From Clusia tigrina (lineage: Eukaryota > Arthropoda > Insecta > Diptera > Clusiidae), in NCBI GenBank assembly GCA_920105625.2, contig OV050033.1, positions 51,294,780 to 51,358,779 of the forward strand: a DNA stretch of 64,000 nucleotides, in the 5' to 3' direction. This document shows positions 36,700 to 59,644 of the stretch, piece by piece (the first letter of the stretch is position 1; every line of letters starts with the position of its first letter). The position numbers and the translations under genes are program-made. The notes beneath the pieces were generated by a model. The model was not told the DNA's origin and did no database searches. It saw only the letters and a program-made list of their open reading frames with translations.

Positions 36700-38968
36700 T
36701 TAACCCAATGTTGGGAATTGACGCTCATCGTTTACTTTTGGTGCGGCATTTTGTTGCCTATCGCCGCCAAAGTTACGCTTTCCGGCACCTCCACCTCCGC
36801 GTGTAATACCAGCATTACCGCGAGGACCACCCTCAAAACTGCCACTACCGCCACCAATGCCACGACCACCACCACCTCCAGCACCACCTCCGGCACCGTC
36901 ACCAATACCACCGCCGACTCCGCCGCGTCCACCTATCGGTCTGTCAGTGTTTGGGCCACCAGGACCGCCAGTTGGCGGAATGCCACCACCTGGACGAGGA
37001 CCACGTCCGCGACCACGACCGCCGAAACCACCACCACCGCCTCCGCGACGACCATCATTAAAGTTGAATTGTATGTCGAGTACGCGTTGTTGGCGACCAA
37101 CTCGTTGTGGATACATGGCAGGGTCGAATTCAAGTTCATCTTCGCTTTCAGTGTCTTTCTTCTTGTTGCTGGTCAAAACCACCATTTTCTTCCATTGCGA
37201 CGTGTCTTCACCTGAGGGGGGAATATTCATGTGGTTAGTTTAGCTTTTTGTTGAATTTACGCACTATGGTGCCGTGCGAAACTTACCTTCACCAGCCTTG
37301 CGTATGTTGTATATCGGTTTGGCGCGTTGCTGCTTTTGTGCCTTCCATTCGTCCAAGGTCAATTCTTTGGTCTCTTCCTCTACTGGTGCCGCTTGTTCTG
37401 TTTGTTCGTTTCCGGATTCTTCAGCCTTTTCACCACCAGCACTACCAACGCCTTCGGTGGTGTCGTTCTTGTTTACATCATCAATGGCTTCCTTCACAGA
37501 TCCCCAATTGTGTGCACCAGCGCCATCACGTTTATCAATCGACTTTACGCCTGAAAATGTTTTTTAACAGGTTTAGTCCAAGTCAAATTAAAAAGTTTTT
37601 CGGTCGTATAAAAATTTGCATTATTAATTTTTTGAGGTTAGAGACAAAAACATGGTAAATTAATTGCTGACTTTGTTATTCGCGCACGTTGGGAGATTTT
37701 TTTTTAGTGATTAGCAACCGTTGATAAGGCGCCGTAAAATCCAAGCAAAGTTTTAAAAAAAAATACAAATTAATAAACAAACAAAAGGTAATAAAAAAGT
37801 ACCTTAAGATAATTCGAGAATTCGAAAGTAAAGTTAGTAATTTAACTTTTGTATTAATTTAAATTAACTAAATTTTATTTTAATTATACATAAACATTTC
37901 CCCAACAATTTTACAAATTTTTCTCTTTGTTCTGCCACATTTTCCATATTCATTCAAGCCTCTGCCGCCACTCCACTTTTGCTATTCACTTTCATTTTTT
38001 TTTTTTCTTATAAATACTATTTTTAACCTCATCAGAAAAATTATTATGCAGATCACATTTTTGAGAAAAAAAAAATTTATATGTATTTCTCTCCACTCTT
38101 CATTGGTTTAAAATCACAGTTTGCACCCCCCACTCCCCCTCTCGGTAATCTTTCTTCCATTGAAACACACAAGAATGCACAAATGTTAAATAAATAAATC
38201 GAGATTAGCCCTCGCAGCGCACTTACCAGTTCTATCAGAACCAGATTGACGATCGAATTCACGTTTGCCACCGCGATTGCCGCCATCAAAATTACGGTTG
38301 CGTGGTGTGCCACGATTGTCGCGATCCCTGAATTGGCGTGGTTGTTGCGGGGTGCCATCATTAGCCAGACCACCACCACCGCCGCCATTGTTATTAAAGC
38401 CATTTTCCCTGATATTGCGACGATTGTTGCGTTGTTCACGAGTTTCGCCGTTTTGTTGCCTGAAATTCACATTGCGTATGCCTTGTTGTTGACCGCCACT
38501 ATTGCTACCACCTTCACGTGGTTCGCCACCAGCACTAGGAAAACCACCAAAACCGCCAACTGCATTGCCACCGGGTCCGGTGCGTTTACGATTGGCATTT
38601 GCTGGTGCCCCTCCAGCAGCACCACCGCCAAATCCGGCCCCAGCCCCACCTTGTTTATTGAATTTGTCACCACCAGCAGCAACTCCGCCAACATTTTGTT
38701 TTTTGCTCGCATCATTCTTATTAATGGAAAATGGCTTGTTCTCCTTTTCCGCCTGATTTTGTTGTTTCTTATTAGCTTGCGTTTTGGTAACGCCATCAGC
38801 ACTTTGTTTATTCGTTGGCTTTTGTGATGTCGCGCCACCAGCAGCAGCAGTAGCAGTAGTGGTCTTAACCTGCTTTTTAGTCTTGGCAACAATATTATCT
38901 AATGGATCACTGCTAATATCGTCATCCATGAACAAAAGTTCGTAACGATTATTCCCAGAGCTATCCAT
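36700..38968 (-). CDS. vig: Vig, SERBP1/HABP4-family RNA-binding protein
   Basis: Three minus-strand exons join in phase: 38968-38227 (donor GTAAGT, phase 1), 37550-37287 (acceptor TTTTCAG, donor GTAAGT, phase 1) and 37211-36700 (acceptor CCCCTCAG, stop TAA). The total is 505 codons. It starts MDSSGNNRYELLFMDDDISS. The Lys/Gln- and Gly/Asn-rich N half is followed across the exon 1/2 junction by RQSGSDRTGVKSIDKRDGAG and AHNWGS, the signature of the SERBP1/HABP4 (Stm1-like) family, then an acidic helix, LTLDEWKAQKQQ and an RGG-rich C-terminal region (about residues 390-480). In Drosophila Vig (vasa intronic gene) co-purifies with RISC components and chromatin. Here it lies on the strand opposite vasa, 1.9 kb upstream of the first vasa coding exon. 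vig2 is the alternative paralogue; the vasa context favours vig. Confidence 0.93.
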
Positions 38969-40875
38969 TTTAATGGTTTTTGTTTGTGATTTATTGTATT
39001 TTTATACTGGTTGCTTTGCCTCCGTTTTATTTTCTTTGTAAAAAAATTTTTTTAACCTTAATTTCTGAGTTCTGCACAAGAGTCAAAAGTTAGAACACAT
39101 GCCCAACATTGAAAAAGCATGGTATACATATAAAGAAAGAACGTCCCCCTCGCCTTTGACAGTTTCGAATTAGTCTGTTAAATAGACATGTGTACGCACA
39201 AAGTGTGAGGTAGAGCAGCTACACAAAGAGCAAACAGATATGTTAGCAGCGCACAGATATGTTAAATTCGCTCTGTTTCTTGAAGCAATAGGAAAGTAAT
39301 GTGGTCTTGCTTTTTTTGTTTCCGTTTGCTGGCGAAAAGCCACAATTCGCTACGTTTATAAATCAATGCAAATGGAGCGAATTGGAAAATATTTCTATTC
39401 TTTTCTACTTTAATCGTGTTCTCCCTTTTTTACATGCGATAATTTTCGTTCGCGAAACTTGGTTCAGCAAAGCAAGTAAAGCGAGTGCATTGGGCCAGCA
39501 CTACATTTTAAGTGTTTGCACAATTTGTAATAATTGCAGTTTTGGTACTTTCGTACATTTCGGTTGGAAAAACTGTAGTAAATATAAAATATTATTTAAA
39601 AAAAACTTTAAATTGATATTCAAATATTTCTTAAATTACTATTAGGTTATATATTGAAATCTTATATTATATGCTAAAAAGAAAAAAAATTAAATAAGCA
39701 TGTGGCATTACATATAAAGTTGCGTACGTTCCTTTTTAAAATTACTTCAGCCTGCAACAGCACCACAACAGAATGGAATAAAAAAATCAATTTGAATCGT
39801 AAAATCATTGACAAAAATTGAAACACGAGGTTTTCATTTTCGATTGTAGTTAAAAAAAAAAAACGGTTGGCAACAAAAACGAAGTAAACGAAAGAAGAAC
39901 TTGACGTTCCCCTATGTTTTTCCCCACTTCCGCCAGGAGACGAATTATTTCTTCTTGTAAAGTTCGTGTTGAAAGTAGTGTTGATATTGCAGTTATGTCT
40001 CAATAAACATAAAAATTAAACGTAAATCTTATTGTACGCAGTAGCAAAAGGATTATTCACTATCGTAAACGTCTCATTCAATCATTTTATAATTATTTTT
40101 ATTGGAAATAATAATTAAGTTTACAATCAATTTTCAGCTACCATGTGGGTACATTCGCCTTGAATAGATGCGGCAGTTAAATTTTAGGCAAAGTTTAGGA
40201 ATATCCGCCATAGGAGACGGGAGCTTCAAGTTTTCCGCTTCGGTTATTTTTGTAATATAATTTTCTTAGGCGAATGTAAGCAAACAAAAAAAATTGATAT
40301 GTGTAGTGAAAATCTGGTTATGGCAATGTAATTCCTGTTGGTGTGCCATTTAAACATGTGGATTTATGAGCATGGCTTTCCCTAGAACACGCATTGCTGG
40401 ATGAACATATTTTTCCGCTTAGCAACAATTTTCATATTGATATTCACAGTGAATTGGTATTATAATAGTGTAGTAACAATATAGAATTTATAAATTCGTT
40501 TATAAAATTTTTCATAAAATATTTGGAATAAGTTCATAGCATATTTCAAATAAGTTTCATCATTTTGCGTGCCTTAGTGCCCTAGCTCTGTTCCATTGCT
40601 GTCCATTTGTGCTTTTCGCCATTTCTTTTCCATTTACGCATTACACCTTTGCTTCTGTTTGTCTTCGTTTACTTTAATTCCAATTTCGTTTATTTTTGCA
40701 AATTTCTGACAGTTGCGAAATGCGGACCGGGTCCATGTGTTTGTAGTTGTTGTAATTTAATAGGTAGAACGGAACCGACTGTGATGTGCGCTTGTTTTGT
40801 TGTATAGAATTTTTAAATATAATTCTAAATTTTTAAATTAATAATAAGTAAATTAAGTTTTAATACAAATTAGAA
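38969..40875. promoter_or_regulatory. Shared upstream region between vig and vasa coding exons
   Basis: About 1.9 kb without a supported gene separates the divergent vig start (38968, minus) from the vasa start (40976, plus). It should hold the vig promoter and, unless vasa has a non-coding exon beyond vig, the vasa/solo promoter. No clear TATA box or initiator pair was identified by eye. Confidence 0.45.
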
Positions 40876-40975
40876 AGTGATGGAGAAAAAATTGCAGCGG
40901 TTTAAAATAGCTGACCAACTGAAAAAGGTTAATTTAAAAGAAGATTCTTCCATTACTCTTCCAGATTTGAAGACC

Positions 40976-52020
<11,045 letters not shown>

Positions 52021-52561
52021 CGCTACTTTAGAGCAGTGAACGAAAAGGAACACTCATACCGTTCCATATCGTTCCGTTCCCATCTTTCGCAAGTACAGTG
52101 CACTAACGAATTGTACTCATCGTGAGCGCAAACGAAATACAGTACACTAAAATTAAAATGTTGGGAGCAGTACACTACGATAACGATATCGTACTTGAGA
52201 ACAAGAAGGAAACTAACGTTTGTACTTAAGATCAGTACGAAACGAATCAAAATCTGAGTACTTACTAAAATTGAAAATTTCAGCGTTTGTAATAAGTTTC
52301 ACTTCTTATTTTAATAAATGAAAAAAATTTATATGAACTGGCAATTGTGGAGCTTTTTACTAAAAATGGCTGTCACCCTATGCATGGTTGAAGATCGTGC
52401 ATTTATAATTTTAGCTCAACCAGTTTTTGAAGCATTAAATATACGCCTTAATGAGCATAATGTGACGCGCATTTTCTCAAAACCAAAAAAAAAAAGAATG
52501 GAAGATTTAAAGGGAACATTTTTTGTCGCTGAAGATCGATACCGCAGACTAGGCAGACTTA

Positions 52562-53641
52562 CGAGGGCGGATTGATATTGAAGCTACCTAAGTAGGAAAA
52601 AGTCACTAGGAGCTAAATCTGGACTATAAGGTGGATGATTAACCTATTCGAAGTGTATTTCACGTAGTTTTAGCATCGTATCTAATGCTGTGTGAACCGG
52701 TGCGTTGTCTTGAAGAGAGAGCATTTTTTTCTTCTTTAAATGTGGTCGTTTTTCCTTGATTGCATCAATCAATTGATCCAATAATGCACGATAATACTTT
52801 CCTGTGATTGTGGATTCATTTCCAAGATAATCGACGAGCAATATTCCGTGTGCATCCCAAAATACAGTGGCCATAACCTTGCCAGCCGATTTCACTGCCT
52901 TCGCCTTCTTCGGAGCACTTTCACCAGCTTCCACCCATTGTTTCGATTGATTTTTGATTTCAGGTGTGTAGTGGTGGACCCACGTTTCATCAACAGTTAT
53001 TAATCGACGCCAAAAATCAACAGGATTACGCTTTATCATGTCCAAACACCGCTGTGAAGTGGTCTGTCGAACTCGTTTTTGTTCGACACTGAGCAAACGC
53101 GGCACCCATCTTGCCGATAGCTTTTTCATATGCAAATATTCATGCAAAATGTTGGAACACACGTTCATATGATATGCTTACCATTTCAACAATCTCACGC
53201 AACTTGACTCGGCGATCATTCATAACGATATCGAGGATTTTCTTGATATTTTCTTCATTAACCACCTCTTTTGGCCTTCCTGTTGATGGTATCGTTGCAG
53301 TGCTTGTTCGGCCGCGTTTAAATTCAGCAATCCAATATTTTACCATGTAATCAATCTGAAGGAGCAGACTCACCGTAATGTTTATCGAGCTTTTCTTTTG
53401 TCTCTTTCGCCGTTTTCCCTTTCAAATAATAGTGTTTAATCACTGCACGAAATTAGCTTTTTTCCATTTTTCAAGAAACACAAAAGTTGCTTACTGCAAA
53501 CGACTACAACAAATAAACTAATCGATGAATTTGGGTGAAATTTTAACAGCTGACGTTTGACAGATCGCATCTTCTAAAAAAAAGTTTTTGTGTTTGTGCT
53601 GCCATCTAGCGCTAGGTAGCTTCAATATCAATCCGCCCTCG
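52562..53641 (-). mobile_element. mariner element nested in the hAT element
   Basis: Inverted repeats of about 30 bp (CGAGGGCGGATTGATATTGA...CTACCTA at 52562, and its reverse complement ending at 53641) are flanked by TA on both sides (52560-52561, 53642-53643), the mariner target duplication. The 1080-bp interior encodes a transposase on the minus strand. Its position inside the hAT coding sequence shows that it inserted later. Confidence 0.93.
52588..53466 (-). pseudogene. mariner transposase, inactivated
   Basis: The minus strand carries the N-terminal GKTAKETKEKLDKHYGES block, a helix-turn-helix region (TGRPKEVVNEENI), the WVPRLL linker, the first catalytic Asp in VDETWVHHYTPE, the second in LQDNAPVHTA, and HPPYSPDLAPSDFF with the third Asp. 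Breaks are a stop at codon 5, a frame shift near 53360, a stop before HEYLHMKKLS, a stop (TAG) between REIHFE and VNHPPYSP, and a truncation soon after SDFF. The D,D(34)D type is expected for mariner. Confidence 0.9.
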
Positions 53642-54999
53642 TAAGTGTACTGGGTGTAAATGTGCAATACAGTAAAAGCAATATAATAAACACTTGCAAT
53701 TAAAGAACTTCAAAATAGTGATACTAGTTCTTATCTAAAAATGAATATACAAGAAATCTTGAAAGAATATGCTGTTGATTTTAAGCAAATTCTAACGGTT
53801 ATTACAACTGACAAATGATAAAAACTGTATCAGATTTAAATAGTTATTTATCTAATACCCTAGACGACACTAGCATCGATAGCTTCGCAGATGACAATTT
53901 GGAAGCCATAATATCACATTTATCAGACACGAATATAGCAAATATCCGCTGAGGAGCACACACTTTGCAGCTCAAAGAGAACAATAAAAACCAAAATTGA
54001 TAATTGCGGAGCCATCTTAAAAAAATTAAGGACACCAACCGTATCTAAACTTACTAAAAAAATGGCCGGTTTAAAAAACAATATTAGATTGGGTGACAAG
54101 ATGGAATTCCACTTTCGATATGATCGAAAGACTTGCAGAGCACAAAGACATTGTAAATTCATTAAGCCCGGAGAATGAGGCCTTTTTAATAAATGATATG
54201 TGGACTTCTTTGAATAATTTTATAAAAGGCCTTAGTCCCATTCGCTCTGCAAGTATAAAATTACAAACGCAAGAAATGTGCTTCAGTCAATTATATGCAA
54301 TTATAATGGATCTAATTTTTCAACTTGACCCTGAGGAAAGCGAAACGTTGCTTAAAATTGCTGTAACACGAAGGAAATCAACTAAAATCGGATGATATAT
54401 TGCTAGCTAAAAATTTCTAACATCTTTATATAGACGTATGCCTGCATTGAAAGGTAAGGATAACTCTCAAATTTAAAAATATATGATATGATATGATGTG
54501 ATATTAATAAAATACTTTTAGTAGATACAAGCTCTACTTTGTCCCCCATTTTGTTGAACAAGCTGGATGATGCAGGAAATGTAAATATGAAGAATAATTC
54601 AAAAAATATCTTCAATATAATTAAATGTTAGAATTTTAAAATTTTTTTTGGTAGTTTTAGAGACTGTAGTAGCTTTTAAAAATGTAATTCTAAAATAAAG
54701 CAATCAAATTTACTATATAAATACTCTTATTTTCGCATGCTGCAAGAAGACAGGGCTTTATTTCTACAAGTACGAAAGCAAAAGAACTCTACACGAACGA
54801 ATCGTTTAGTGTACTTCGTACGGGTTTCGTTTGCGATCGCGCTGCAAAAACAGTGTGAAACCAATCGTTTCGTACTTGTTCTCAAGTACCAAACGATATC
54901 GTTATCGTAGTGTGTACTGCTCTCAACATTTTAATTTTAGTGTAATGTATTTCGTTAGTGTACTGCTTCTTTTCGTTCACTGCTTTAGAGTCATGCAAC

Positions 55000-55640
55000 A
55001 AAATAACTATTCGATGCTCAAGGAGATGAACCTGGAGTACCGCATGGCAGCGTATTAGGACCACTTCTTTATCTGCTGTACACATGTGTTCTGCCTAGTA
55101 AGCAGAACTACCCCCTACCCCACAGTCAAATCGACAGAGCCGGCCGAAACAGTGATCGAGAGAGATTACAGAAACGAGCTACTTTATTATCAGTGCTATG
55201 AGAGTGCAGCTCGCCATCATTGGTTCGATAGGTATATTTATAATAGCTGACAACGAGTAGCTGAGATAACTAATAACTCGTCATAGCGAGTATCGGGACA
55301 ACGAGTATCCCTGTGACAGCTGAGAAAATGAAATTATGTGACGAGAATGCATTGTTTCAGGTAACTTCAGATGGAGAAAGAGCTTTTTACGTGCCGAGCT
55401 ATTCAAAGACGGAAGGATAGTATATTTTACCATTCCTTGTGTATGTCTGGGCCTATTCTTATGTGACTTCTTGTTAATGAAATGTTTATAAGTTATTTTT
55501 TATGGTTTGTTTGACTACAGTTCTAAGTTCGATAGAAGAGAGGATTCAAGAAGCGATCAAATCCTATTTCTCTCGAATAATGTGTATGTGGATAAAGCTG
55601 CTGCAAAATATTAAACAACGTCTATAGTGGTTCAGATTAT
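55000..55640. other. No gene recognised
   Basis: Unique sequence. Direct short words GACAACGAGTA and CGAGTATC repeat around 55248-55310. No ORF or RNA feature is supported. Confidence 0.35.
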
Positions 55641-55649
55641 AGTAAGATC

Positions 55650-56170
55650 GTTTTGAAACTAGCGGGATTTGTCTAATTTCAATCTAGACTAGATTTTAAT
55701 ACTTTCAAGCTTGTCTGGATTTGCAAGTTTCAAACTGGTCGAGATTTTACAAATTGGAAACTAGTCTGGATTTTACTAGTTTCAGACTAGTCTGCATTTT
55801 ATATGTTCTGACTTGCCCTAGTTTCAAACTAGTATGGTTTTGAAAGTTTCAAAGTAGTCTGGATTTTGAAACAAATTGCAAAATGGCTTTGATTATACTA
55901 GTTTCAAACTAGTCTGTATTTGACTACTTCTAAACTAATGTAGATTGGACTAATTTCAAACTAGTCAGACTTCTCATAGTTTGAAACTAATCTGGATTTT
56001 ACCAGTCGGGGTTTGACTAGTTTCAAATTTTCTAGTGCAAATTTTACTAGTTTTAAACTAGTTCTGGATTTTTCTACTTTCCAGCTACTCAGGATTAGGA
56101 AGCTTCAAACTAGTCCGAAATTTACTAATTTCAAACTTTTGTAGTCTGGATTTTACTAGTAATCACTTTT
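55650..56170. repeat. ACTAGTTTCAAACTAGT palindrome repeat cluster
   Basis: About 15 degenerate copies of TAGTTTCAAACTAGTCTGGA followed by TTTTAC at spacings of about 28-60 bp. The 17-base core ACTAGTTTCAAACTAGT is a perfect palindrome around a central C, so each copy could form a small hairpin. No coding potential. Confidence 0.85.
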
Positions 56171-58300
56171 CTGTGTCAACCGAACCATTTACTGGTCCAT
56201 TTTATTGCATTATAGAAAACAACAATCTGAAGAAAGTGGTTTAATTTTTAAATTCTCAACAGAATTAGATGAACCACGTTCTGAACATTAATCAGCCAGA
56301 TCTGTGCTGACTGCCCCCAAGTTGCCCTGCAATTCTTGGTCAGGACACACCAAAATGCGAGCACGTATCTGTGTATTCTGATTGTCATTGTTGTTTTGAC
56401 AAAGATTCTAGAAAAATTTTTTTTAACAATTTCACTTTAACCATTTTATATTAACTATTTAACTCTAACAATTTCATTTTAACAATTTTACTATTGTGTT
56501 CAGATAGTTATTATATTTTATTTATATTTTATTATATTTTTATTATATTTTCTTTTATGTTATATTTATTAATTGAATTTATTTATGTTATAGTTTTAAA
56601 TTCAAAATCCGCGTTGACTCCAACCGTCTTCTTACCCGTCATATTACTGCGTTGTTCTTGTTCTTGTGTCGCTCTCTCATCTGAGTTGCTCGTTCTCTTT
56701 CCTTCTCGGTTGCACTCGAGAGATTAGGAAGCAAAATATTTATGCGAATCATATGATTTGTCTGACAATTGCAACGGAGCCGGCTGTCAAAAGGGAAAAC
56801 AAATCCCCCGTCACACGCCGCGCAGAAGTTGCAAAATTAAATCAATATTGTGGAAACTCACCACAAATCAAATCCACCACCAAACCAAGCAGCCACCGAA
56901 GCGAGCACGGCGGCAGCAGCAGCGGCAGCGACAACCAACGCCGTCGCTGTGCGCGGTCACAATTTTCAGTCTTTGACGGTATTTTAGGTGGGAACGACGT
57001 TGCAAGTGCCGCTCCGAGAAATGCAACGTTAATGTTGCTCCGTGTGAGAAATGTAAATAAAATATACAATTTGTTATAGAAATATAAAAAAAAAAATATT
57101 TTATATTCTGTGTCAATGTGAGCAAATTAACCAAACATCATTCAAGCGCACACACGCACACACACATACGAACATGCTTCAGCATAACTACCACTGCAGT
57201 GTTTGTGTTTGTGCTGCTGCTGTTGTTATTGTTGTTTTGGTGTGCTATGTTGGTGCTTTTGCGATGGTTGCCTTTTGTGTCGTGTTAAATGTTGAGGCAA
57301 AAGTGTTATGAAATAAGGTCCTTAAAGAATTTCCGAAAAGAGCACGGATACGCGCATTGGTCGGCATTTCAGCGCAAATGTCATTTCAATTTTTCATTTA
57401 TGTTTCGACTGTGCAATTTTCCGCTTATTTAGTTGTGTAAATCTTTTTTTATCGTGGTGTTTCACTCATTGGGTGTTTTGTGGTGGTGCTGCACTGCATG
57501 CTTGCTTGCCACACATGCTCACGCCTAGCACCGCCAACTCCCACCGCCGACTCGGTAGTGCCACACTCGGTAGGGAGGGTACTAGGAACGCTTTCTTTTA
57601 AAATTCATGCTAGTCGACCCACTTTGTTGGGCCACCCGCCACCCACGACCGCCCAGCACCTCCACCAGCGTCTTCTTCTACAGCGTAACCCGCCGGCTGT
57701 GGCATTTAGGAGCGTTGCATACACAGAGCCAAATTATAGCTTTCACGTAGATGGCGTTTCATTTTTGCTTAGTGTGCAAAGCGGGTTTTGACTTTAGTGA
57801 CGTCGTCGTTATCATCATCATCATCATCGTCTTCATCATCATCGTGGTCGGCTTCGTGTGTGCTTTTATTGCTTCTCTCCTACGTCTTTCCATTTCACAA
57901 ATAAGTATGTTTTTACGGGGCATTTCTTAAACCACCCCAGTGGCCGGCCCCACGTACATCCGTCAGCCTGCTGCCTCCCATTGCACCCTTCTGCCGCCTT
58001 ATTTGGTCTCGTGCAAATTGTTCTACAGTTTTTATATGCGTATATTTCTCACATTTTTGTTTTGCTACTGCAAGAATGCGGTGCTGTGTGAATAATTTTG
58101 CTCGTGGCACTTTAAGGATTCCTTCAGTTCATATTTCTCCTTTAGTATGTCATATTTTTCGCTTTTGGGTGTGAATCGGAATTGTGAGGCGTACCTAGGT
58201 TTATATTTTATTCATTTTTGAGATTGTTTACAATTCTCTATCAGCATCTCTTTCAAGTTTTCTAGCATTCGCCAACATTGTAAATGGGTGCCCACTGAAT
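56170..58300. other. No gene recognised; mixed-composition region
   Basis: ORF 56666-57079 (plus) is Ser/Arg-rich and not assignable to a family. Short ORFs at 57480-58110 are similarly unassigned. A (CAT)n-like run lies at 57810-57850. The segment 56600-57060 and the one from 57480 to 57800 are GC-richer and could be untranslated exons of a gene lying outside, but nothing proves it. Confidence 0.3.
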
Positions 58301-58429
58301 ATGTCCTACATGCAACAACTCTGCTTCTTTTCTGACATCCCTGCTGGCAGAAATACTTGGTGGGGTTTGCCTTTTTATCACAGAATTATTTCCCAATGTT
58401 ATTACGAATACTTTCAGTTAGTAATTCTA

Positions 58430-59150
58430 CCACCTCGTTTATGGCGAGAAAGCTATGAATGCTATAATCATCCTTCCGATCTTGTTATGAGTATTCAAAG
58501 CCTCGTTGATGTGTTTCAGTGTTCAGGTTCTGCGCTTGATAATTTAGATCCTTTGTTTCCTCGAGGAACCCGGTCAAAGAAGACTCTTCTCGCGACTTGT
58601 GTGAAATCTATGATTGCTATAATCATCCTTCCGATCTTGCTATGAGTATTCAAAGCCTCGTTGATGTGTTTCAGTGTTCAGGTTCTGCGCTTGATAATTT
58701 AGATCCTTTGTTTCCTCGAGGAACCCGGTCAAAGAAGACTCTTCTCGCGACTTGTGTGAAATCTATGATTGCTATAATCATCCTTCCGATCTTGCTATGA
58801 GTATTCAAAGCTTCGTTGATGTGTTTCAGTGTTCAGGTTCTGCGCTTGATTAATTAGATCCCGTGTTTCATCGAGGAACCCGGACGAAGGAGATTCTTCT
58901 CGCGACTTGTATGAAATCTATGATTGCTATAATCATCCTTCCGATCTTGTTATGAGTATTCAAAGCCTCGTTGATGTGTTTAAGTGTTCAGGTTCTGTGC
59001 TTGATTAATTAGTTCCTGTGTTTTATCGAGGACCCCGGTCAAAGGAGCTTCTTCTCTCCACTTAGGGCACTGTTTGTGAAAGCCACATTCATCCTTCCGA
59101 TCGTGTGATAGTTATTCAAAGCCGTGGCGAAAGTTTCAGTGTTCAGGTTC
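58430..59150. repeat. 155-bp tandem repeat, about 4.5 copies
   Basis: The landmark GCTATAATCATCCTTCCGAT occurs at 58461, 58616, 58771 and 58926, exactly 155 bp apart, and a decayed copy (ACATTCATCCTTCCGATCG) follows near 59078. Copies two and three are nearly identical; outer copies diverge. Because 155 is not divisible by 3, each ORF (58301-58645; 58597-58800) runs out after about one unit; these are not genes. Confidence 0.95.
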
Positions 59151-59560
59151 TGTTTAGTTTTTTTTTTTTTTTGTGATCATCTCCCGTTTTTTGTCGAATT
59201 AACCGGTGAATAAAGAATCTTGTCGCTATTTCCGGAACTTGTCTATGATAGTGCAATTCTGTTCCTTCCTCGCCAAGGCCAGTGATTTGATATGTCACAG
59301 AAATCTATTGACGAATTCTGAGTCCGAAGTATCCACTCATTTAAGGCTCACTTATCACTGGAACTTAATCCGCAATACAATTTTTCACACCGTACTTTCG
59401 TTGATTGGAAGTTTACCACAATTTCGATCAAGGTCATCCATAATAAGATATTATTATTACACCTTACACCAAATAAAATTATGTCTGCAAGAGTTTGTGG
59501 GAATGATAAGGGTTTCGACCTGAGGAGCAAAAGGTTTAGAAACAAGCATTTTCGAAACCA

Positions 59561-59641
59561 TGCCCGGGACAGAATTCGAACCTGCGATCCCCCAAGTTTG
59601 AGTCCAGCATGCTTACCACTATAGCATAGAGACCGGTGGCA
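59561..59641 (-). pseudogene. tRNA-like sequence (pseudo-tRNA or tRNA-derived SINE head)
   Basis: On the minus strand a T-arm-like GCAGGTTCGAATTCTGT contains a near-perfect B box (GGTTCGAATTC). About 45 nt upstream, GCTATAGTGGTAAGC resembles an A box and D arm. A 3' CCCGGGCA could be an acceptor end, but it pairs poorly with the 5' TGCCACCGG and the anticodon stem is imperfect. A functional tRNA is unlikely. Confidence 0.4.
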
Positions 59642-59644
59642 TAT

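Larger units (their letters stand above)
52318..54395 (+). pseudogene. Broken hAT transposase
   Basis: The 5' piece reads ...FLLKMAVTLCMVEDRAFIIL... and is cut by the mariner insertion near 52560. After the insertion, several frames carry short fragments, then TRWNSTFDMIERLAEHKDIV and a helical stretch ending at a stop near 54395. The C-terminal dimerisation block normally found in hAT transposases is not recognisable. Confidence 0.75.
52034..54982 (+). mobile_element. hAT-family DNA transposon, non-autonomous, with 8-bp target duplication
   Basis: The ends are inverted repeats: CAGTGAACGAAAAGGAACAC at 52034 and ...CTTCTTTTCGTTCACTG ending at 54982. They are flanked by the direct repeat CTTTAGAG (52026-52033 and 54983-54990), the 8-bp duplication expected for hAT elements. 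Inverted similarity extends inward about 200 bp (for example ACGATAACGATATCGT against ACGATATCGTTATCGT). The interior holds transposase pieces on the plus strand: 52318-52560 and about 54093-54395, the latter with TRWNSTFDMIERL, a hAT catalytic-domain motif. Stops and gaps show it is dead, and a mariner copy splits it. Confidence 0.9.

Noticed and set aside
38246..38827. Plus-strand 193-codon ORF opposite vig
   Set aside because: Antisense of vig exon 1, which has the recognised SERBP1-type protein and matching splice phases.
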